DNA of 64,000 nt from JACVRX01 sp963831385 (GCA_963831385.1 CAWHPW010000007.1:1-64000), one strand, 5' to 3'. Positions 30,522 to 38,959 are shown, numbered from the stretch's first letter. Translations and numbers: made by a program. The notes: generated by a model from the letters alone, not told the origin.

Positions 30522-30914
30522 TCACTTCACGGTGACGGTGGCGCCGGCTCCCTCGAGCTGCTCGCGGGCCTTGTCCGCGGCTTCCTTGTTGACCTTCTCC
30601 AGGACCGGCTTGGGAGCGCCGTCGACAAGGTCCTTGGCCTCCTTGAGCCCGAGGCTGGTCAGGGCCCGGACCTCCTTGATGACCTGGATCTTCTTGTCCC
30701 CGGCAGCCTCGAGGACGACGTCGAACTCGTCCTGCTCGACGGTCTCCTCGGCGGCACCGGTTCCGGCGGCGGCGGGAGCAGCCGCGGCAACGGCTACGGG
30801 AGCAGCGGCGGTGACGTCGAACGTCTCCTCGAACTTCTTCACGAACTCGGAGAGGTCGATCAGGGACATCTCCTTGAATGCGTCGAGGAGATCGTCGGTG
30901 CTGAGCTTCGCCAT
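30522..30914 (-). CDS. rplL: 50S ribosomal protein L7/L12
   Basis: Flexible stalk protein that recruits translational GTPases. The 130-residue product begins MAKLSTDDLLDAFKEMSLID, has the Ala-rich hinge at residues ~45-60, and the C-terminal globular domain with VIKEVRALTSLGLKEAKDLV. It lies 61 bases after rplJ, whose product it binds. Confidence 0.98.
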   Translation of the reverse strand: MAKLSTDDLLDAFKEMSLIDLSEFVKKFEETFDVTAAAPVAVAAAAPAAAGTGAAEETVEQDEFDVVLEAAGDKKIQVIKEVRALTSLGLKEAKDLVDGAPKPVLEKVNKEAADKAREQLEGAGATVTVK

Positions 30915-30975
30915 GGTGGCGGTTCCTTCCTCACGTGCGGATGTATGGATGGTCGATGGGTCGGTCGGTCGAACC

Positions 30976-31521
30976 TCAGGCTTCGGGCTGTTCCACCGGT
31001 GTCGTGTTGGCGTCGACCTTCTGGCGAAGTGCCTCGATCAGGCGGGCGGTCTTGGCCAGCGGAGCTTCGAACAGCGACACCGCGTTGACGAGTGACGCCT
31101 TCATCGCGCCAGCCATCTTGGCGAGCAGAACCTCGCGGGACTCGAGATCGGCGAGCTTGCGGATCTCATCTGCCGACAGCAGGTTGCCGTCGAGCACCCC
31201 GCCCTTGATCACCAGGACCGGGTGTATCCGGGCGAAGTCGCGTAGACCCTTGGCGGCGTCGACCGGATCGCCCTGCACGAACGCGATCGCCGACGGGCCG
31301 ACGAGGTGATCGTCGATCCCCTCGATCCCGGCCTCCTTGGCCGCGATCTTGGTCAGTGTGTTCTTCACCACCACGTAGGACGCGTTGCCGCCAAGCGCCC
31401 GGCGGAGCTCTGTCAGCTGCTTGACCGACAGGCCGCGGTACTCGGTCAGCACGACGGCGGTGGAACCGCGGAGCTCGTCGGCAAGCTCGGCGACGGTGGC
31501 CGACTTGTCGGATCTAGCCAT
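30976..31521 (-). CDS. rplJ: 50S ribosomal protein L10
   Basis: Base of the ribosomal stalk; binds L12 dimers and, in many bacteria, its own mRNA leader. From the ATG at 31521 (181 residues), MARSDKSATVAELADELRGS leads to VVLTEYRGLSVKQLTELRRA and NTLTKIAAKEAG. AAGGAGTTCC precedes the start; a longer in-frame start would extend 27 residues into the leader. It is separated from rplA by a DUF559-like gene, which is unusual. Confidence 0.97.
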   Translation of the reverse strand: MARSDKSATVAELADELRGSTAVVLTEYRGLSVKQLTELRRALGGNASYVVVKNTLTKIAAKEAGIEGIDDHLVGPSAIAFVQGDPVDAAKGLRDFARIHPVLVIKGGVLDGNLLSADEIRKLADLESREVLLAKMAGAMKASLVNAVSLFEAPLAKTARLIEALRQKVDANTTPVEQPEA

Positions 31522-31738
31522 GGAACTCCTTCGCAGCGGTGGGCGTCGCCGGCTGAGTCCCACAAGCGAGACGCCCCGGCGCAGGCACGGGGCGTCAACC
31601 ACGACGGCGAAGTCGCAGCAGTCCTCTCACCTGCGCGGGCCGCCCACATGACGCGGGGCCTTCGTCCGACCTCGCAGGGTCGGAGACCGGCGGTCTCTGG
31701 CACGGATCAGCGTACGGGTGACAGGCAGGTGCGGCCAA
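31522..31738 (-). promoter_or_regulatory. rplJ leader with hairpin and candidate promoter
   Basis: On the minus strand TTGGCC (31738-31733), an 18-base spacer and TACGCT (31714-31709) form a modest promoter match. Downstream, a perfect 8-base stem GACGCCCC/GGGGCGTC (31570-31596) lies between the promoter and rplJ, and AGACC-GGC-GGTCT is nearby (31684-31696). Actinobacteria are known to have structured L10 leaders bound by L10-L12; position and structure fit, but I have not matched the consensus. Confidence 0.45.
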
Positions 31739-31760
31739 ATCGCCGACTCGCCGCCCACCT

Positions 31761-31829
31761 CATGATCAACTGTTAACAGGTTGTGCGACCCGCCCGGCGA
31801 GTCGTGCAACTGGCGAACAGTTGATCATG
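31761..31829. repeat. large palindrome containing flanking repeat 1 of the DUF559-like gene
   Basis: Perfect 14-base arms CATGATCAACTGTT (31761-31774) and AACAGTTGATCATG (31816-31829) enclose a 33-base unit (31779-31811, starting GGTTGTGCGACCCGCC) that recurs at 32872. The inner unit is itself a partial palindrome. The right arm overlaps the stop codon of the DUF559-like gene. Confidence 0.75.
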
Positions 31830-32766
31830 AAGGGCAAAGAGTCCACCGGTCCAGACGGCGGTCTCGTCGCATCGCTCGTCGGTGCCCGTCGCGCAGCCGA
31901 GCAACCGCCTGCCGCCGGCGATGCATCAGGTCAATTGACGTGGAGCGGACAACTGTCAAGCCGTGCGCCTCGAGCCTCTCCTCACGCGCGTTGTCGTCAG
32001 TATGGCGCCGAAGCTCTCGGTGGTTTGAGCCGTCGTACTCGCCGACAAGTCCAGTCTCCTCGTCCAGCAGATCTGGAACGCCGATCAGCAATCCAGACAT
32101 GCTGAACACCGGGACGTTCACGCGCGGTCGGGGAAGACCTGCCTCGACGACCCACAGGACACGCAATCGGCTCTCCGGGCAGGAGGCTGCGCGACCGTCA
32201 CAGAGCTCAAGGCCGGAGCGCACCGTCGGCGCGCCTTTCCAGCCCGCGCGCTCCGCCAGGTAGTCATTCAGCTCCTCGATCGAGACGACCTCGGCGCGAA
32301 GCATGGCATCGACTCCGACGACGGCATCCTCGAGACTCGACAGTCGCATCAGATCGAAGCAGCTTCGGCCCGGCGCCGTGATGACCATCTCGCCGACCTC
32401 GATCAGATCGGAATCCGGCAGAGGTGCCCGGATCGTGCTGATTCCATGTCGTCGCACCTGCCGTTCGGGCGGGAGCGCCATCAGCACTGGCAGGAATGAA
32501 CCATCCCATCGGCGGCCATCCAGATCGCTGACGCCTTGCACAAAGGCCGAGGCCCAGCCGCTGAGTGCCCCAGAAGCCGGAAGGACACTCGCCGCCTCGG
32601 CGATGCGTTGCATCGGGTCATAGGGGTCTGACATCGCCAGGGCGTAGCTGCCGTGCAGTGGCTGACGCCACAGGCTCCCGCGCAGCTCCGCAGCGCTAAC
32701 ACCTCCGCCGAGCAACGTGTGCCGGCGATGGGCGCCCATGGCCAGCGAGTCCGGAAGGGGATCCAT
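31825..32766 (-). CDS. DUF559-like (PD-(D/E)XK nuclease fold) protein of unknown function
   Basis: A 313-residue protein. The C-terminal third resembles the Vsr/DUF559 nuclease pattern: ESRLRVLWVVEAGLPRPRVN, then GVPDLLDEETGLVGEYDGSN (the Asp and Glu-X-Asp are candidate metal ligands), and REERLEAHGLTVVR. The N-terminal part resembles the helix-turn-helix-like region found before this domain in related actinobacterial proteins sometimes called AbiEi-type antitoxins. It sits between rplA and rplJ, where normally no gene is found, and is bounded by two 33-base direct repeats. No toxin partner is adjacent. The function is open; I would not call it a restriction enzyme. Confidence 0.75.
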   Translation of the reverse strand: MDPLPDSLAMGAHRRHTLLGGGVSAAELRGSLWRQPLHGSYALAMSDPYDPMQRIAEAASVLPASGALSGWASAFVQGVSDLDGRRWDGSFLPVLMALPPERQVRRHGISTIRAPLPDSDLIEVGEMVITAPGRSCFDLMRLSSLEDAVVGVDAMLRAEVVSIEELNDYLAERAGWKGAPTVRSGLELCDGRAASCPESRLRVLWVVEAGLPRPRVNVPVFSMSGLLIGVPDLLDEETGLVGEYDGSNHRELRRHTDDNAREERLEAHGLTVVRSTSIDLMHRRRQAVARLRDGHRRAMRRDRRLDRWTLCPS

Positions 32767-32866
32767 CCGGCCGAGCCTGACGACGGTGACCCAGTATGGG
32801 CAGGCCCGAGAAATAGCCTGTGGATACGTTAGCCCGGTCGACCTGACTGTGGACCCGCCGGATTAT

Positions 32867-33649
32867 TCACAGGTTGCGCGACCCGCCCGGCGAGTTACAC
32901 AACTTGAGCGCAGTGGATCTTGAGGTGGAACTCAGGTCGTGACCGGCTCTTCTGCGCGTGAGCTTGGTCTTCGCGGGATCCAGCGGAATGCCCGGACCCA
33001 TGGTGGTCGCCAGAGTCGCCTTCCGCACGTAGCGTCCCTTCGCGGCCGACGGCTTGAGCCGAATCACTTCGTCCATGGCCGCCGCGTAGTTCTCGGACAG
33101 CGCCTGGTCGGAGAACGAGACCTTGCCGATCACGAAGTGCAGGTTCGCGTGCCGGTCGACCCGGAACTCGATCTTGCCGCCCTTGATGTCCGAGACGGCT
33201 TTGGTCACGTCCATCGTCACCGTGCCGGTCTTCGGGTTCGGCATCAGTCCGCGCGGGCCCAGGATTCGACCCAGCCGGCCGACCTTGCCCATCAGGTCTG
33301 GTGTCGCGACGACAGCATCGAAGTCGAGCCGTCCGCCCTGAACCTCTTCGATCAGCTCGTCGCCGCCGACAATGTCGGCGCCGGCCGAACGAGCGTCGTC
33401 GGCCTTTGCGCCTCCGGCGAAGACCAGGACTCGTGCGGTCTTGCCGGTGCCGTGCGGGAGGTTGACGGTGCCGCGGACCATCTGATCGGCCTTGCGAGGG
33501 TCGACGCCGAGGCGGAGGGCGACCTCGACCGTCGCGTCGTACTTGGTGCTGCTGGTCTCCCGGGCGAGGCGAACCGCCTCGAGCGGAGAGTAGAGCCGCT
33601 CGCGGTCGATCTTTTCCTCGGCGGCGCGGTATGCCTTGCTGCGCTTCAT
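32867..33649 (-). CDS. rplA: 50S ribosomal protein L1, unusual C-terminus
   Basis: Forms the L1 stalk that handles deacylated tRNA and in many bacteria represses the L11 operon. From ATG 33649, MKRSKAYRAAEEKIDRERLY leads to ILGPRGLMPNPKTGTVTMDV and ends in the conserved TTMGPGIPLDPAKTK near residue 229. After that the frame continues ~31 residues into the repeat at 32872. Dropping one base near 32955-32968 instead gives SRAEEPVTT and a stop at 32934, i.e. ~238 residues, typical for L1. So the long tail may be an artefact of a one-base insertion. The ATG is preceded by GGGAG. Confidence 0.93.
   Translation of the reverse strand: MKRSKAYRAAEEKIDRERLYSPLEAVRLARETSSTKYDATVEVALRLGVDPRKADQMVRGTVNLPHGTGKTARVLVFAGGAKADDARSAGADIVGGDELIEEVQGGRLDFDAVVATPDLMGKVGRLGRILGPRGLMPNPKTGTVTMDVTKAVSDIKGGKIEFRVDRHANLHFVIGKVSFSDQALSENYAAAMDEVIRLKPSAAKGRYVRKATLATTMGPGIPLDPAKTKLTRRRAGHDLSSTSRSTALKLCNSPGGSRNL
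32872..32904. repeat. flanking repeat 2 of the DUF559-like gene
   Basis: Imperfect direct copy (28 of 33 bases) of 31779-31811; both share the core GACCCGCCCGGCGAG. It lies at the rplA 3' end, 106 bases from the DUF559-like start. Together the two copies bound about 1.06 kb. Confidence 0.7.
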
Positions 33650-33719
33650 TGCTGCTCCCATGAGTCGTATGGAGTCGTGGTCACGAGCCGAGCGCCGGCT
33701 CTCCCACTGTCGTGCGGAA

Positions 33720-34151
33720 TCAGTTCTCGATCGTGACGCCCATCTGCTGGGCGGTGCCGGCGATGATCTTCTCAGCGGCGTCGAGGTCGTTGGCGTTGAG
33801 GTCGGGCATCTTCTGCTCGGCGATGGTCCGCACCTGCTCGCGAGTGATCTTCGCGACCTTGACCTTGTGGGGCTCGCCGGAGCCCTTGTCGATGCCCGCG
33901 GCCTTGAGGATGAGCTTGGCCGCCGGCGGGGTCTTGGTGACGAACGTGAAGGAGCGATCCTCGTAGACCGTGATCTCCACCGGTATCACGTTGCCGCGTT
34001 GGGACTCGGTCGCTGCGTTGTACGCCTTGCAGAACTCCATGATGTTGACGCCATGCTGCCCCAGCGCGGGTCCGACCGGCGGGGCAGGTGTCGCCTGGCC
34101 CGCCTGGATCTGCAGCTTGACCAGGCCGGCGATCTTCTTCTTCGGAGGCAT
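33720..34151 (-). CDS. rplK: 50S ribosomal protein L11
   Basis: Binds the GTPase-associated region of 23S rRNA with L10 and is needed for stringent-response signalling. The 143-residue protein begins MPPKKKIAGLVKLQIQAGQA, has PPVGPALGQHGVNIMEFCK and the C-terminal DLNANDLDAAEKIIAGTAQQ. The N-terminal prolines that bind thiostrepton are present. It lies between nusG and rplA. Confidence 0.98.
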   Translation of the reverse strand: MPPKKKIAGLVKLQIQAGQATPAPPVGPALGQHGVNIMEFCKAYNAATESQRGNVIPVEITVYEDRSFTFVTKTPPAAKLILKAAGIDKGSGEPHKVKVAKITREQVRTIAEQKMPDLNANDLDAAEKIIAGTAQQMGVTIEN

Positions 34152-34170
34152 TGACTTCTCAGGTCCTTCT

Positions 34171-34923
34171 CTAGAGCTTCTGGATCTGGTTGAACGAGAG
34201 CTCGACGGGAGTCTCCCGGCCGAAGATCTCGACCAGACCCTTGATCTTCTGTGAGTCGGCGTTGATCTCGTTGATGGTGGCGTGCAGCGTGGCGAACGGC
34301 CCGTCGACGACCATGACGGAGTCGCCCACCTGGAAGTCGACGACCTCCACCTGCTGCTGGCGCTGGTCGGCTGGTTTGGCCCGTTCGGACACCTCGGGCG
34401 CGAGCCAGCGCTCGACCTCGCCGAGAGTCAGCGGGAGTGGCTGATGGGAATGGCCGACGAAGCCGGTGACGGCCGGGGTGTGCCGCACGGTGGCCCAAGA
34501 CTCGTCGGTCATGTCCATTCGGACGAGCACATAGCCGGGGAAGCGGTTGCGCTTCACCAACCGACGCTGGCCGTTCTTGATCTCGGCGACCTCCTCGGTG
34601 GGGACGACTACTTCGAAGATGTAGTCCTCCATGTTGAGGCTGCCGATGCGGCTTTCCAGGTTCGCGCGGACACGGTTCTCCATGCCCGAGTAGGTCTGCA
34701 CGACGAACCAGCCACCCGGCTTGGCTTTGAGCGCGCGGCGGAACTCCTCGAGCGGATCCTCGTCCTCGGGTTCAGCGGAGACCTCGTCGGCCGTCGTGCT
34801 CGGCACCGGGGGGTTCGACACCTCCGGTTGGACGGCCTCGAGTGCTTCGTCGGCGGAATCGTCCGACTCTTGAGAAAGCAGGACGGACTCCGGCGAGGTC
34901 TCGGGCGAGTGCTGCTCGGTCAC
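34171..34923 (-). CDS. nusG: transcription termination/antitermination factor NusG
   Basis: Binds RNA polymerase and Rho or S10. An acidic Ser/Glu-rich N-terminal extension of ~75 residues, common in actinobacteria, precedes the NGN domain (WFVVQTYSGMENRVRANLES) and KOW domain (DSVMVVDGPFATLHATINEI near the C-terminus). I start at the GTG at 34923 because the purine-rich GGAGGAAG motif would otherwise be inside the gene; an ATG seven codons upstream is possible. secE is upstream and rplK 19 bases downstream. Confidence 0.95.
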   Translation of the reverse strand: MTEQHSPETSPESVLLSQESDDSADEALEAVQPEVSNPPVPSTTADEVSAEPEDEDPLEEFRRALKAKPGGWFVVQTYSGMENRVRANLESRIGSLNMEDYIFEVVVPTEEVAEIKNGQRRLVKRNRFPGYVLVRMDMTDESWATVRHTPAVTGFVGHSHQPLPLTLGEVERWLAPEVSERAKPADQRQQQVEVVDFQVGDSVMVVDGPFATLHATINEINADSQKIKGLVEIFGRETPVELSFNQIQKL

Positions 34924-34965
34924 GATGGTGCTTCTTCCTCCCATGGAGTGCGACGAGGACGGACC

Positions 34966-35223
34966 TCAGCCGAAGATGCGGAATACCGCCCAGCCCCAGG
35001 CCAGGTCGAGGACGGACACGATGGCGATCATGATGGACACGAACACCAGCACCACGATCGTGTAGGTCACCAGCTGCTGGCGGGTTGGGTAGACCACTTT
35101 GCGCAGCTCAGCGACGACCTGCCTGAGGAACAGCGCGATACGCGAAGGGCGCAGCCGAGCGAGACCGCCACGCTGCGGCGGGCGGCCGCGCTCCGGGGTC
35201 GCGGTCTGGCGTGTCTCGGTCAC
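34966..35223 (-). CDS. secE: preprotein translocase subunit SecE
   Basis: Essential clamp subunit of SecYEG. From the GTG at 35223, 85 residues: a basic N-terminal half, then RIALFLRQVVAELRKVVYPT (the SecE amphipathic helix) and one transmembrane segment (~residues 52-75). The short single-spanning form is typical of actinobacteria. It lies between tRNA-Trp and nusG. Confidence 0.94.
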   Translation of the reverse strand: MTETRQTATPERGRPPQRGGLARLRPSRIALFLRQVVAELRKVVYPTRQQLVTYTIVVLVFVSIMIAIVSVLDLAWGWAVFRIFG

Positions 35224-35288
35224 GTCGTCCCTTGCTGTCGGGCCGCTCCTGGCGCGGTGCGGCGGTCTGGTGAGCCACTGGGCAGGGG

Positions 35289-35361
35289 CAGGGCAGGAGG
35301 GACTTGAACCCCCAACCGCCGGTTTTGGAGACCGGTGCTCTTCCAGTTGAGCTACTGCCCT
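35289..35361 (-). tRNA. tRNA-Trp (CCA)
   Basis: On the minus strand a full cloverleaf starts AGGGCAGTAGCTCAACTGG; the acceptor AGGGCAG pairs with CTGCCCT. The anticodon arm CCGGT-CTCCAAA-ACCGG carries CCA. The T arm contains GGTTCAAGT. The CCA tail is not encoded. It lies just upstream of secE, the usual actinobacterial place. Confidence 0.95.
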
Positions 35362-35503
35362 CCGGTGGTCACAGACCTCCACCCAAACGACGTTGTGGGC
35401 GCGCTTCGGCGAGGCGGTTCGGCCACCAGACAGACGAGTGTACGGGTACCGCACGCCGATGGTCGAACCGCGGCGTAGGTCTCGGTGGTGCCAGGATGAG
35501 TCC

Positions 35504-36748
35504 ATGACCACATCTGCGTCCGCGGGCGTCGCCTCCGGCGCCGGAGCTGCCCGCAGCTCGGCCCGGATCTCTGCCCGAATCGGTGCGATCACGGAATCGG
35601 CGACCCTGGCCGTCGATGCCAAAGCCAAGGCCCTCAAGGCGGCCGGGCGGCCGGTCGTCGGCTTCGCCGCTGGCGAACCGGACTTTCCGACACCGGACTA
35701 CATCGTCGAAGCCGCCGTCGAGGCATGCCGCGATCCCCGTAACCACCGGTACACCCCCGCCGGGGGCCTGCCGGAACTCAGGGAAGCGATCGCGGTCAAG
35801 ACCGCGCGAGACTCCGGATACCAGGTTGGCGCCGCAAATGTGCTCGTGACCAATGGCGGGAAGCAAGCGGTCTACGAAGCGTTCGCGACCATGCTCGATC
35901 CCGGCGACGAGGTGCTCCTGCCGACTCCGTACTGGACCACCTATCCGGAGGCCATCAGGCTAGCGGGCGGCGTCCCGGTCGAAGTTCTCGCCGACGAGTC
36001 GGCCGGCTATCGGGTGACCGTCGACCAGCTCGAAGCCGCACGCACCGACCGCACCAAGGCCTTGCTGTTCTGCTCGCCGTCGAACCCGACTGGTGCGGTC
36101 TATGCCCCCGACGAGGTCGGCGAGATCGGCCGGTGGGCGCTGGCGCAAGGCATCTGGGTGCTCACCGACGAGATCTACGAGCACCTCACCTACGGCTCCG
36201 CGAAGGCCTCGTCGATGCCGGTCGAGGTTCCGGAGCTGGCCGACACCTGCGTGGTCGTCAACGGCGTCGCGAAGACGTATGCGATGACGGGCTGGCGGGT
36301 CGGCTGGATGATCGGTCCCCCGGACGTCGTCAAGGCGGCGGCCGATCTCCAGTCGCACGCGACGTCCAACGTCGCGAACGTGTCTCAGCGAGCAGCGATC
36401 ACCGCCGTTTCGGGGGACCTGTCCGCCGTCGCAACCATGCGCACGGCCTTCGATCGTCGCCGCCAGACGATGGTGTCCATGCTGAGCGCGATCGACGGCG
36501 TCCTGTGCCCGGAGCCACTGGGTGCGTTCTACGTCTACCCGTCGGTGCACGGGGTTTTGGGCCGTCAGATCGCCGGCCGGACTCCGACGACGAGCGCGGA
36601 GCTCGCAGCGCTGATCCTGGACGAGGTGGAGGTCGCCGTCGTTCCCGGTGAGGCCTTCGGGCCGAGTGGATACCTGCGGCTCTCGTATGCCCTCGGCGAC
36701 GACGACCTGATGGAGGGCGTGAGCCGGATCCAGCGGCTCCTGGCGTGA
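35504..36748 (+). CDS. aspC: aspartate aminotransferase (class I, PLP-dependent)
   Basis: Transfers the amino group between aspartate and 2-oxoglutarate via pyridoxal phosphate. The 414-residue product has the fold-type I motifs AAGEPDFPTP near residue 55, NHRYTPAGGLPELREAI, SPSNPTGAV, and the PLP lysine in GVAKTYAMTGWRVGW (~residue 250). A ~20-residue Ser/Ala-rich leader precedes the conserved part. I chose the ATG at 35504, with AGGA 10 bases upstream. Substrate preference could include other amino acids. It overlaps the adenosine deaminase start by four bases. Confidence 0.93.
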   Translation: MTTSASAGVASGAGAARSSARISARIGAITESATLAVDAKAKALKAAGRPVVGFAAGEPDFPTPDYIVEAAVEACRDPRNHRYTPAGGLPELREAIAVKTARDSGYQVGAANVLVTNGGKQAVYEAFATMLDPGDEVLLPTPYWTTYPEAIRLAGGVPVEVLADESAGYRVTVDQLEAARTDRTKALLFCSPSNPTGAVYAPDEVGEIGRWALAQGIWVLTDEIYEHLTYGSAKASSMPVEVPELADTCVVVNGVAKTYAMTGWRVGWMIGPPDVVKAAADLQSHATSNVANVSQRAAITAVSGDLSAVATMRTAFDRRRQTMVSMLSAIDGVLCPEPLGAFYVYPSVHGVLGRQIAGRTPTTSAELAALILDEVEVAVVPGEAFGPSGYLRLSYALGDDDLMEGVSRIQRLLA

Positions 36749-37848
36749 CAACAAGGCCGTCGTTGCGGGACCTTCGACTACTGCCCAAGGCGCATCTACA
36801 TCTGCACTTCACCGGGTCGATGCGGCACGCGACCCTGGTGGAACTCGCCGGACGGCATGGAATCCGGCTGCCGGACGCTCTCGACGAAGACTGGCCCCCG
36901 CGCCTGTCGGCAACCGATGAGCGTGGGTGGTTCCGCTTCCAACGTCTGTATGACGTCGCCCGCTCTGTGCTGCGATCCGAGCAGGACGTCCAGCGTCTGC
37001 TTCTCGAGGCGGCTCGAGACGACGCGACCGAAGGATCGGGCTGGCTGGAGATCCAGGTCGACCCGTCGGGCTACAGCAGCCGGTTCGGCGGCGTCACGGC
37101 ATTCACCGACCTGGTGCTGGACGCTGCGCGCTCGGCGTCAGAGGCAACCGGCGTCAGCATCGCGGTCGTGGTCGCCGCCAACCGGACCAGACACCCTCTC
37201 GATGCGCGCACCCTTGCCCGCCTCGCCGCGCAGTACGCCGGTCGCGGGGTCGTCGGCTTCGGGCTGTCCAACGACGAGCGCCGGGGCGACGTGGCCGCAT
37301 TCGCACCCGCGTTCCGGATTGCCGCGCGAGCCGGACTGCTTGCGGTGCCACATGGCGGGGAGCTGCGTGGGCCGGACAGCGTGCGATCCTGCCTGGATCA
37401 CCTAGGAGCACAGCGGCTCGGACACGGGATTCGTGCCGGTGAGGATCCAGCGCTGCTGCGGCGGATCGTCGACTCCGGCGTTGCGCTGGAGGTGTGCCCG
37501 GCGTCGAATGTCGCTCTCGGCGTCTATCCGGAGCTGTCGGACGTGCCGTTACGGGAACTCATGGATGCCGGTGCGCAGGTGGCCCTCGGCGCGGACGACC
37601 CGCTGTTGTTCGGCTCCCGGTTGCTGGACCAGTACGAGATCGCCCGGTCAGTCCATGGTTTCACCGATGACGAGCTGGCAAGGCTTGCCCGTCATTCTGT
37701 CGAGGCCTCGGCTGCTCCACCCGAGGCCCGCGGCCGTCTGCTGACCGGAATCGATGCGTGGCTCGCCGAGCCCGTCGCCGCTAGCGACCTGCGGCCATCA
37801 CCAGGCGATTACGTACATCAGCAGGCGTGCAGGCCTGGTGATGTATAG
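36745..37848 (+). CDS. add: adenosine deaminase, C-terminus altered by a repeat
   Basis: Hydrolyses adenosine to inosine in purine salvage. Zinc ligands and catalytic residues are present: HLHLHFTG (residues 17-24), the HGGE segment VPHGGELRG, QRLGHGIRAG and LGADDPLL. The GTG at 36745 overlaps the aspC stop (GTGA). The normal-looking end is around GIDAWLAEP; the last ~18 codons (SPGDYVHQQACRPGDV) lie in palindromic repeat copy C, which evidently replaced the original stop. Those tail residues are not expected to matter for catalysis. Confidence 0.93.
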   Translation: MTTRPSLRDLRLLPKAHLHLHFTGSMRHATLVELAGRHGIRLPDALDEDWPPRLSATDERGWFRFQRLYDVARSVLRSEQDVQRLLLEAARDDATEGSGWLEIQVDPSGYSSRFGGVTAFTDLVLDAARSASEATGVSIAVVVAANRTRHPLDARTLARLAAQYAGRGVVGFGLSNDERRGDVAAFAPAFRIAARAGLLAVPHGGELRGPDSVRSCLDHLGAQRLGHGIRAGEDPALLRRIVDSGVALEVCPASNVALGVYPELSDVPLRELMDAGAQVALGADDPLLFGSRLLDQYEIARSVHGFTDDELARLARHSVEASAAPPEARGRLLTGIDAWLAEPVAASDLRPSPGDYVHQQACRPGDV

Positions 37849-37873
37849 GCAGGGGTGGTGAACGTGGTTTCCA
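37795..37873. repeat. dispersed palindromic repeat, copy C (add/murB junction)
   Basis: Stem TACATCAGCAGGC (37814-37826) pairs with 37833-37845 with one mismatch; the conserved arm follows (GGGTGGTGAACGTGG). The last 18 codons of add overlap it, and the murB stop lies 7 bases after it. The final ATTCCGG of the consensus is shortened here. Confidence 0.78.
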
Positions 37874-37880
37874 GAGATGG

Positions 37881-38948
37881 TCATAACGTGCAGCCGACCA
37901 GCACGGGCTCAGGCAGGAGTGTCACGCCGAACGCCGCTCGGACCCCATCGCGAACCTCGCGTGCGAGCACGAGCAAGTCTGCTGTCGTCGCCGATCCTCG
38001 GTTGGTCAGGGCCAGTGTGTGCTTGCCAGAGAGTGCCACCCGGCCGCCAGGTCCGGGATAGCCCCGGCAGAACCCGGCCTGTTCGATCAGCCAGGCTGCG
38101 CTGGTCTTGACCTGCGCGTTGGGTAGCGGCCACCGCGGCGCCAGCGCGGGCAGGTCGACGGCCTGCGCCGCGTCGAGGACGGGGTTCGTGAAGAAGGAGC
38201 CGGCACTCCAGGTGTCGTGATCGGACTCGTCGAGCACCATGCCCTTGCTCCGGCGAAGGGCGAGGACGGCCTCACGTACGGCGCAAGCCGGTGCCCGCTC
38301 CCCCACCGCGATGCCCAACGCTTGGGCGAGTTCGGTGTATCGCACCGGACCGGAAAAGTCGCCCTGCCGGAGTTGATAGCTCACCGCGAGCACGACGAAT
38401 CGATCGTTCGCGCGGAACCGGCTGGTGCGATATCCGAACCCGCAATCGGCGTTGGCGAACGTCCGCACCTCTCCGGTTGCGCGGTCGTAGGTGCGGACCG
38501 TCCAGATGGTCTCGGCCACCTCCTGGCCATAGGCGCCCACGTTCTGCATCGGCGTCGCTCCGACCGCACCCGGAATGCCGGACAGTGCCTCGATCCCTGT
38601 CCAGCCCTCCGCCACAGAGCGTTCGACGAGGTCGTCCCACTGCTCACCGGCGGCGACGGTCACGATGATCCCGCCGCAGGCGGCGAGGTCATCCGCGGCA
38701 CAACCGGCAGTGTCGACCTCGACACCCTGAACGCCGACCCGGACAACGGTCCCGTCGAAACCTTCGTCAGCGACCACCACGTTCGACCCGCCGCAGAGCA
38801 CCAGCACCGGCTCGCCGTTCTGGTCACAATCCCGAACGGTCGCCACGAGCTCGTCAGTCGTCGACGCATGCACGAACCTGGCGGCCGGGCCGCCCAGACG
38901 CAAAGTCGTGAGATCGGCCAGCCGAACGTCCTGCTGGAGGAGAGCCAC
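37881..38948 (-). CDS. murB: UDP-N-acetylenolpyruvoylglucosamine reductase
   Basis: FAD enzyme that makes UDP-N-acetylmuramate in peptidoglycan synthesis. The FAD-binding region shows VLCGGSNVVVADEG (~residue 50) and SGIPGAVGATPMQNVGAYGQ; the catalytic serine is in WSAGSFFTNPV and the third domain ends in KHTLALTNRG. At 355 residues it is the type I form. The GTG at 38948 lies 11 bases after the MFS stop. Confidence 0.96.
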   Translation of the reverse strand: MALLQQDVRLADLTTLRLGGPAARFVHASTTDELVATVRDCDQNGEPVLVLCGGSNVVVADEGFDGTVVRVGVQGVEVDTAGCAADDLAACGGIIVTVAAGEQWDDLVERSVAEGWTGIEALSGIPGAVGATPMQNVGAYGQEVAETIWTVRTYDRATGEVRTFANADCGFGYRTSRFRANDRFVVLAVSYQLRQGDFSGPVRYTELAQALGIAVGERAPACAVREAVLALRRSKGMVLDESDHDTWSAGSFFTNPVLDAAQAVDLPALAPRWPLPNAQVKTSAAWLIEQAGFCRGYPGPGGRVALSGKHTLALTNRGSATTADLLVLAREVRDGVRAAFGVTLLPEPVLVGCTL

Positions 38949-38959
38949 GACAGGTCAGG

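Noticed and set aside
31570..31596. Perfect 8-base hairpin as a terminator for an upstream gene
   Set aside because: It lies inside the rplJ leader, far from the DUF559-like stop, and has no U run; a leader structure is more likely.
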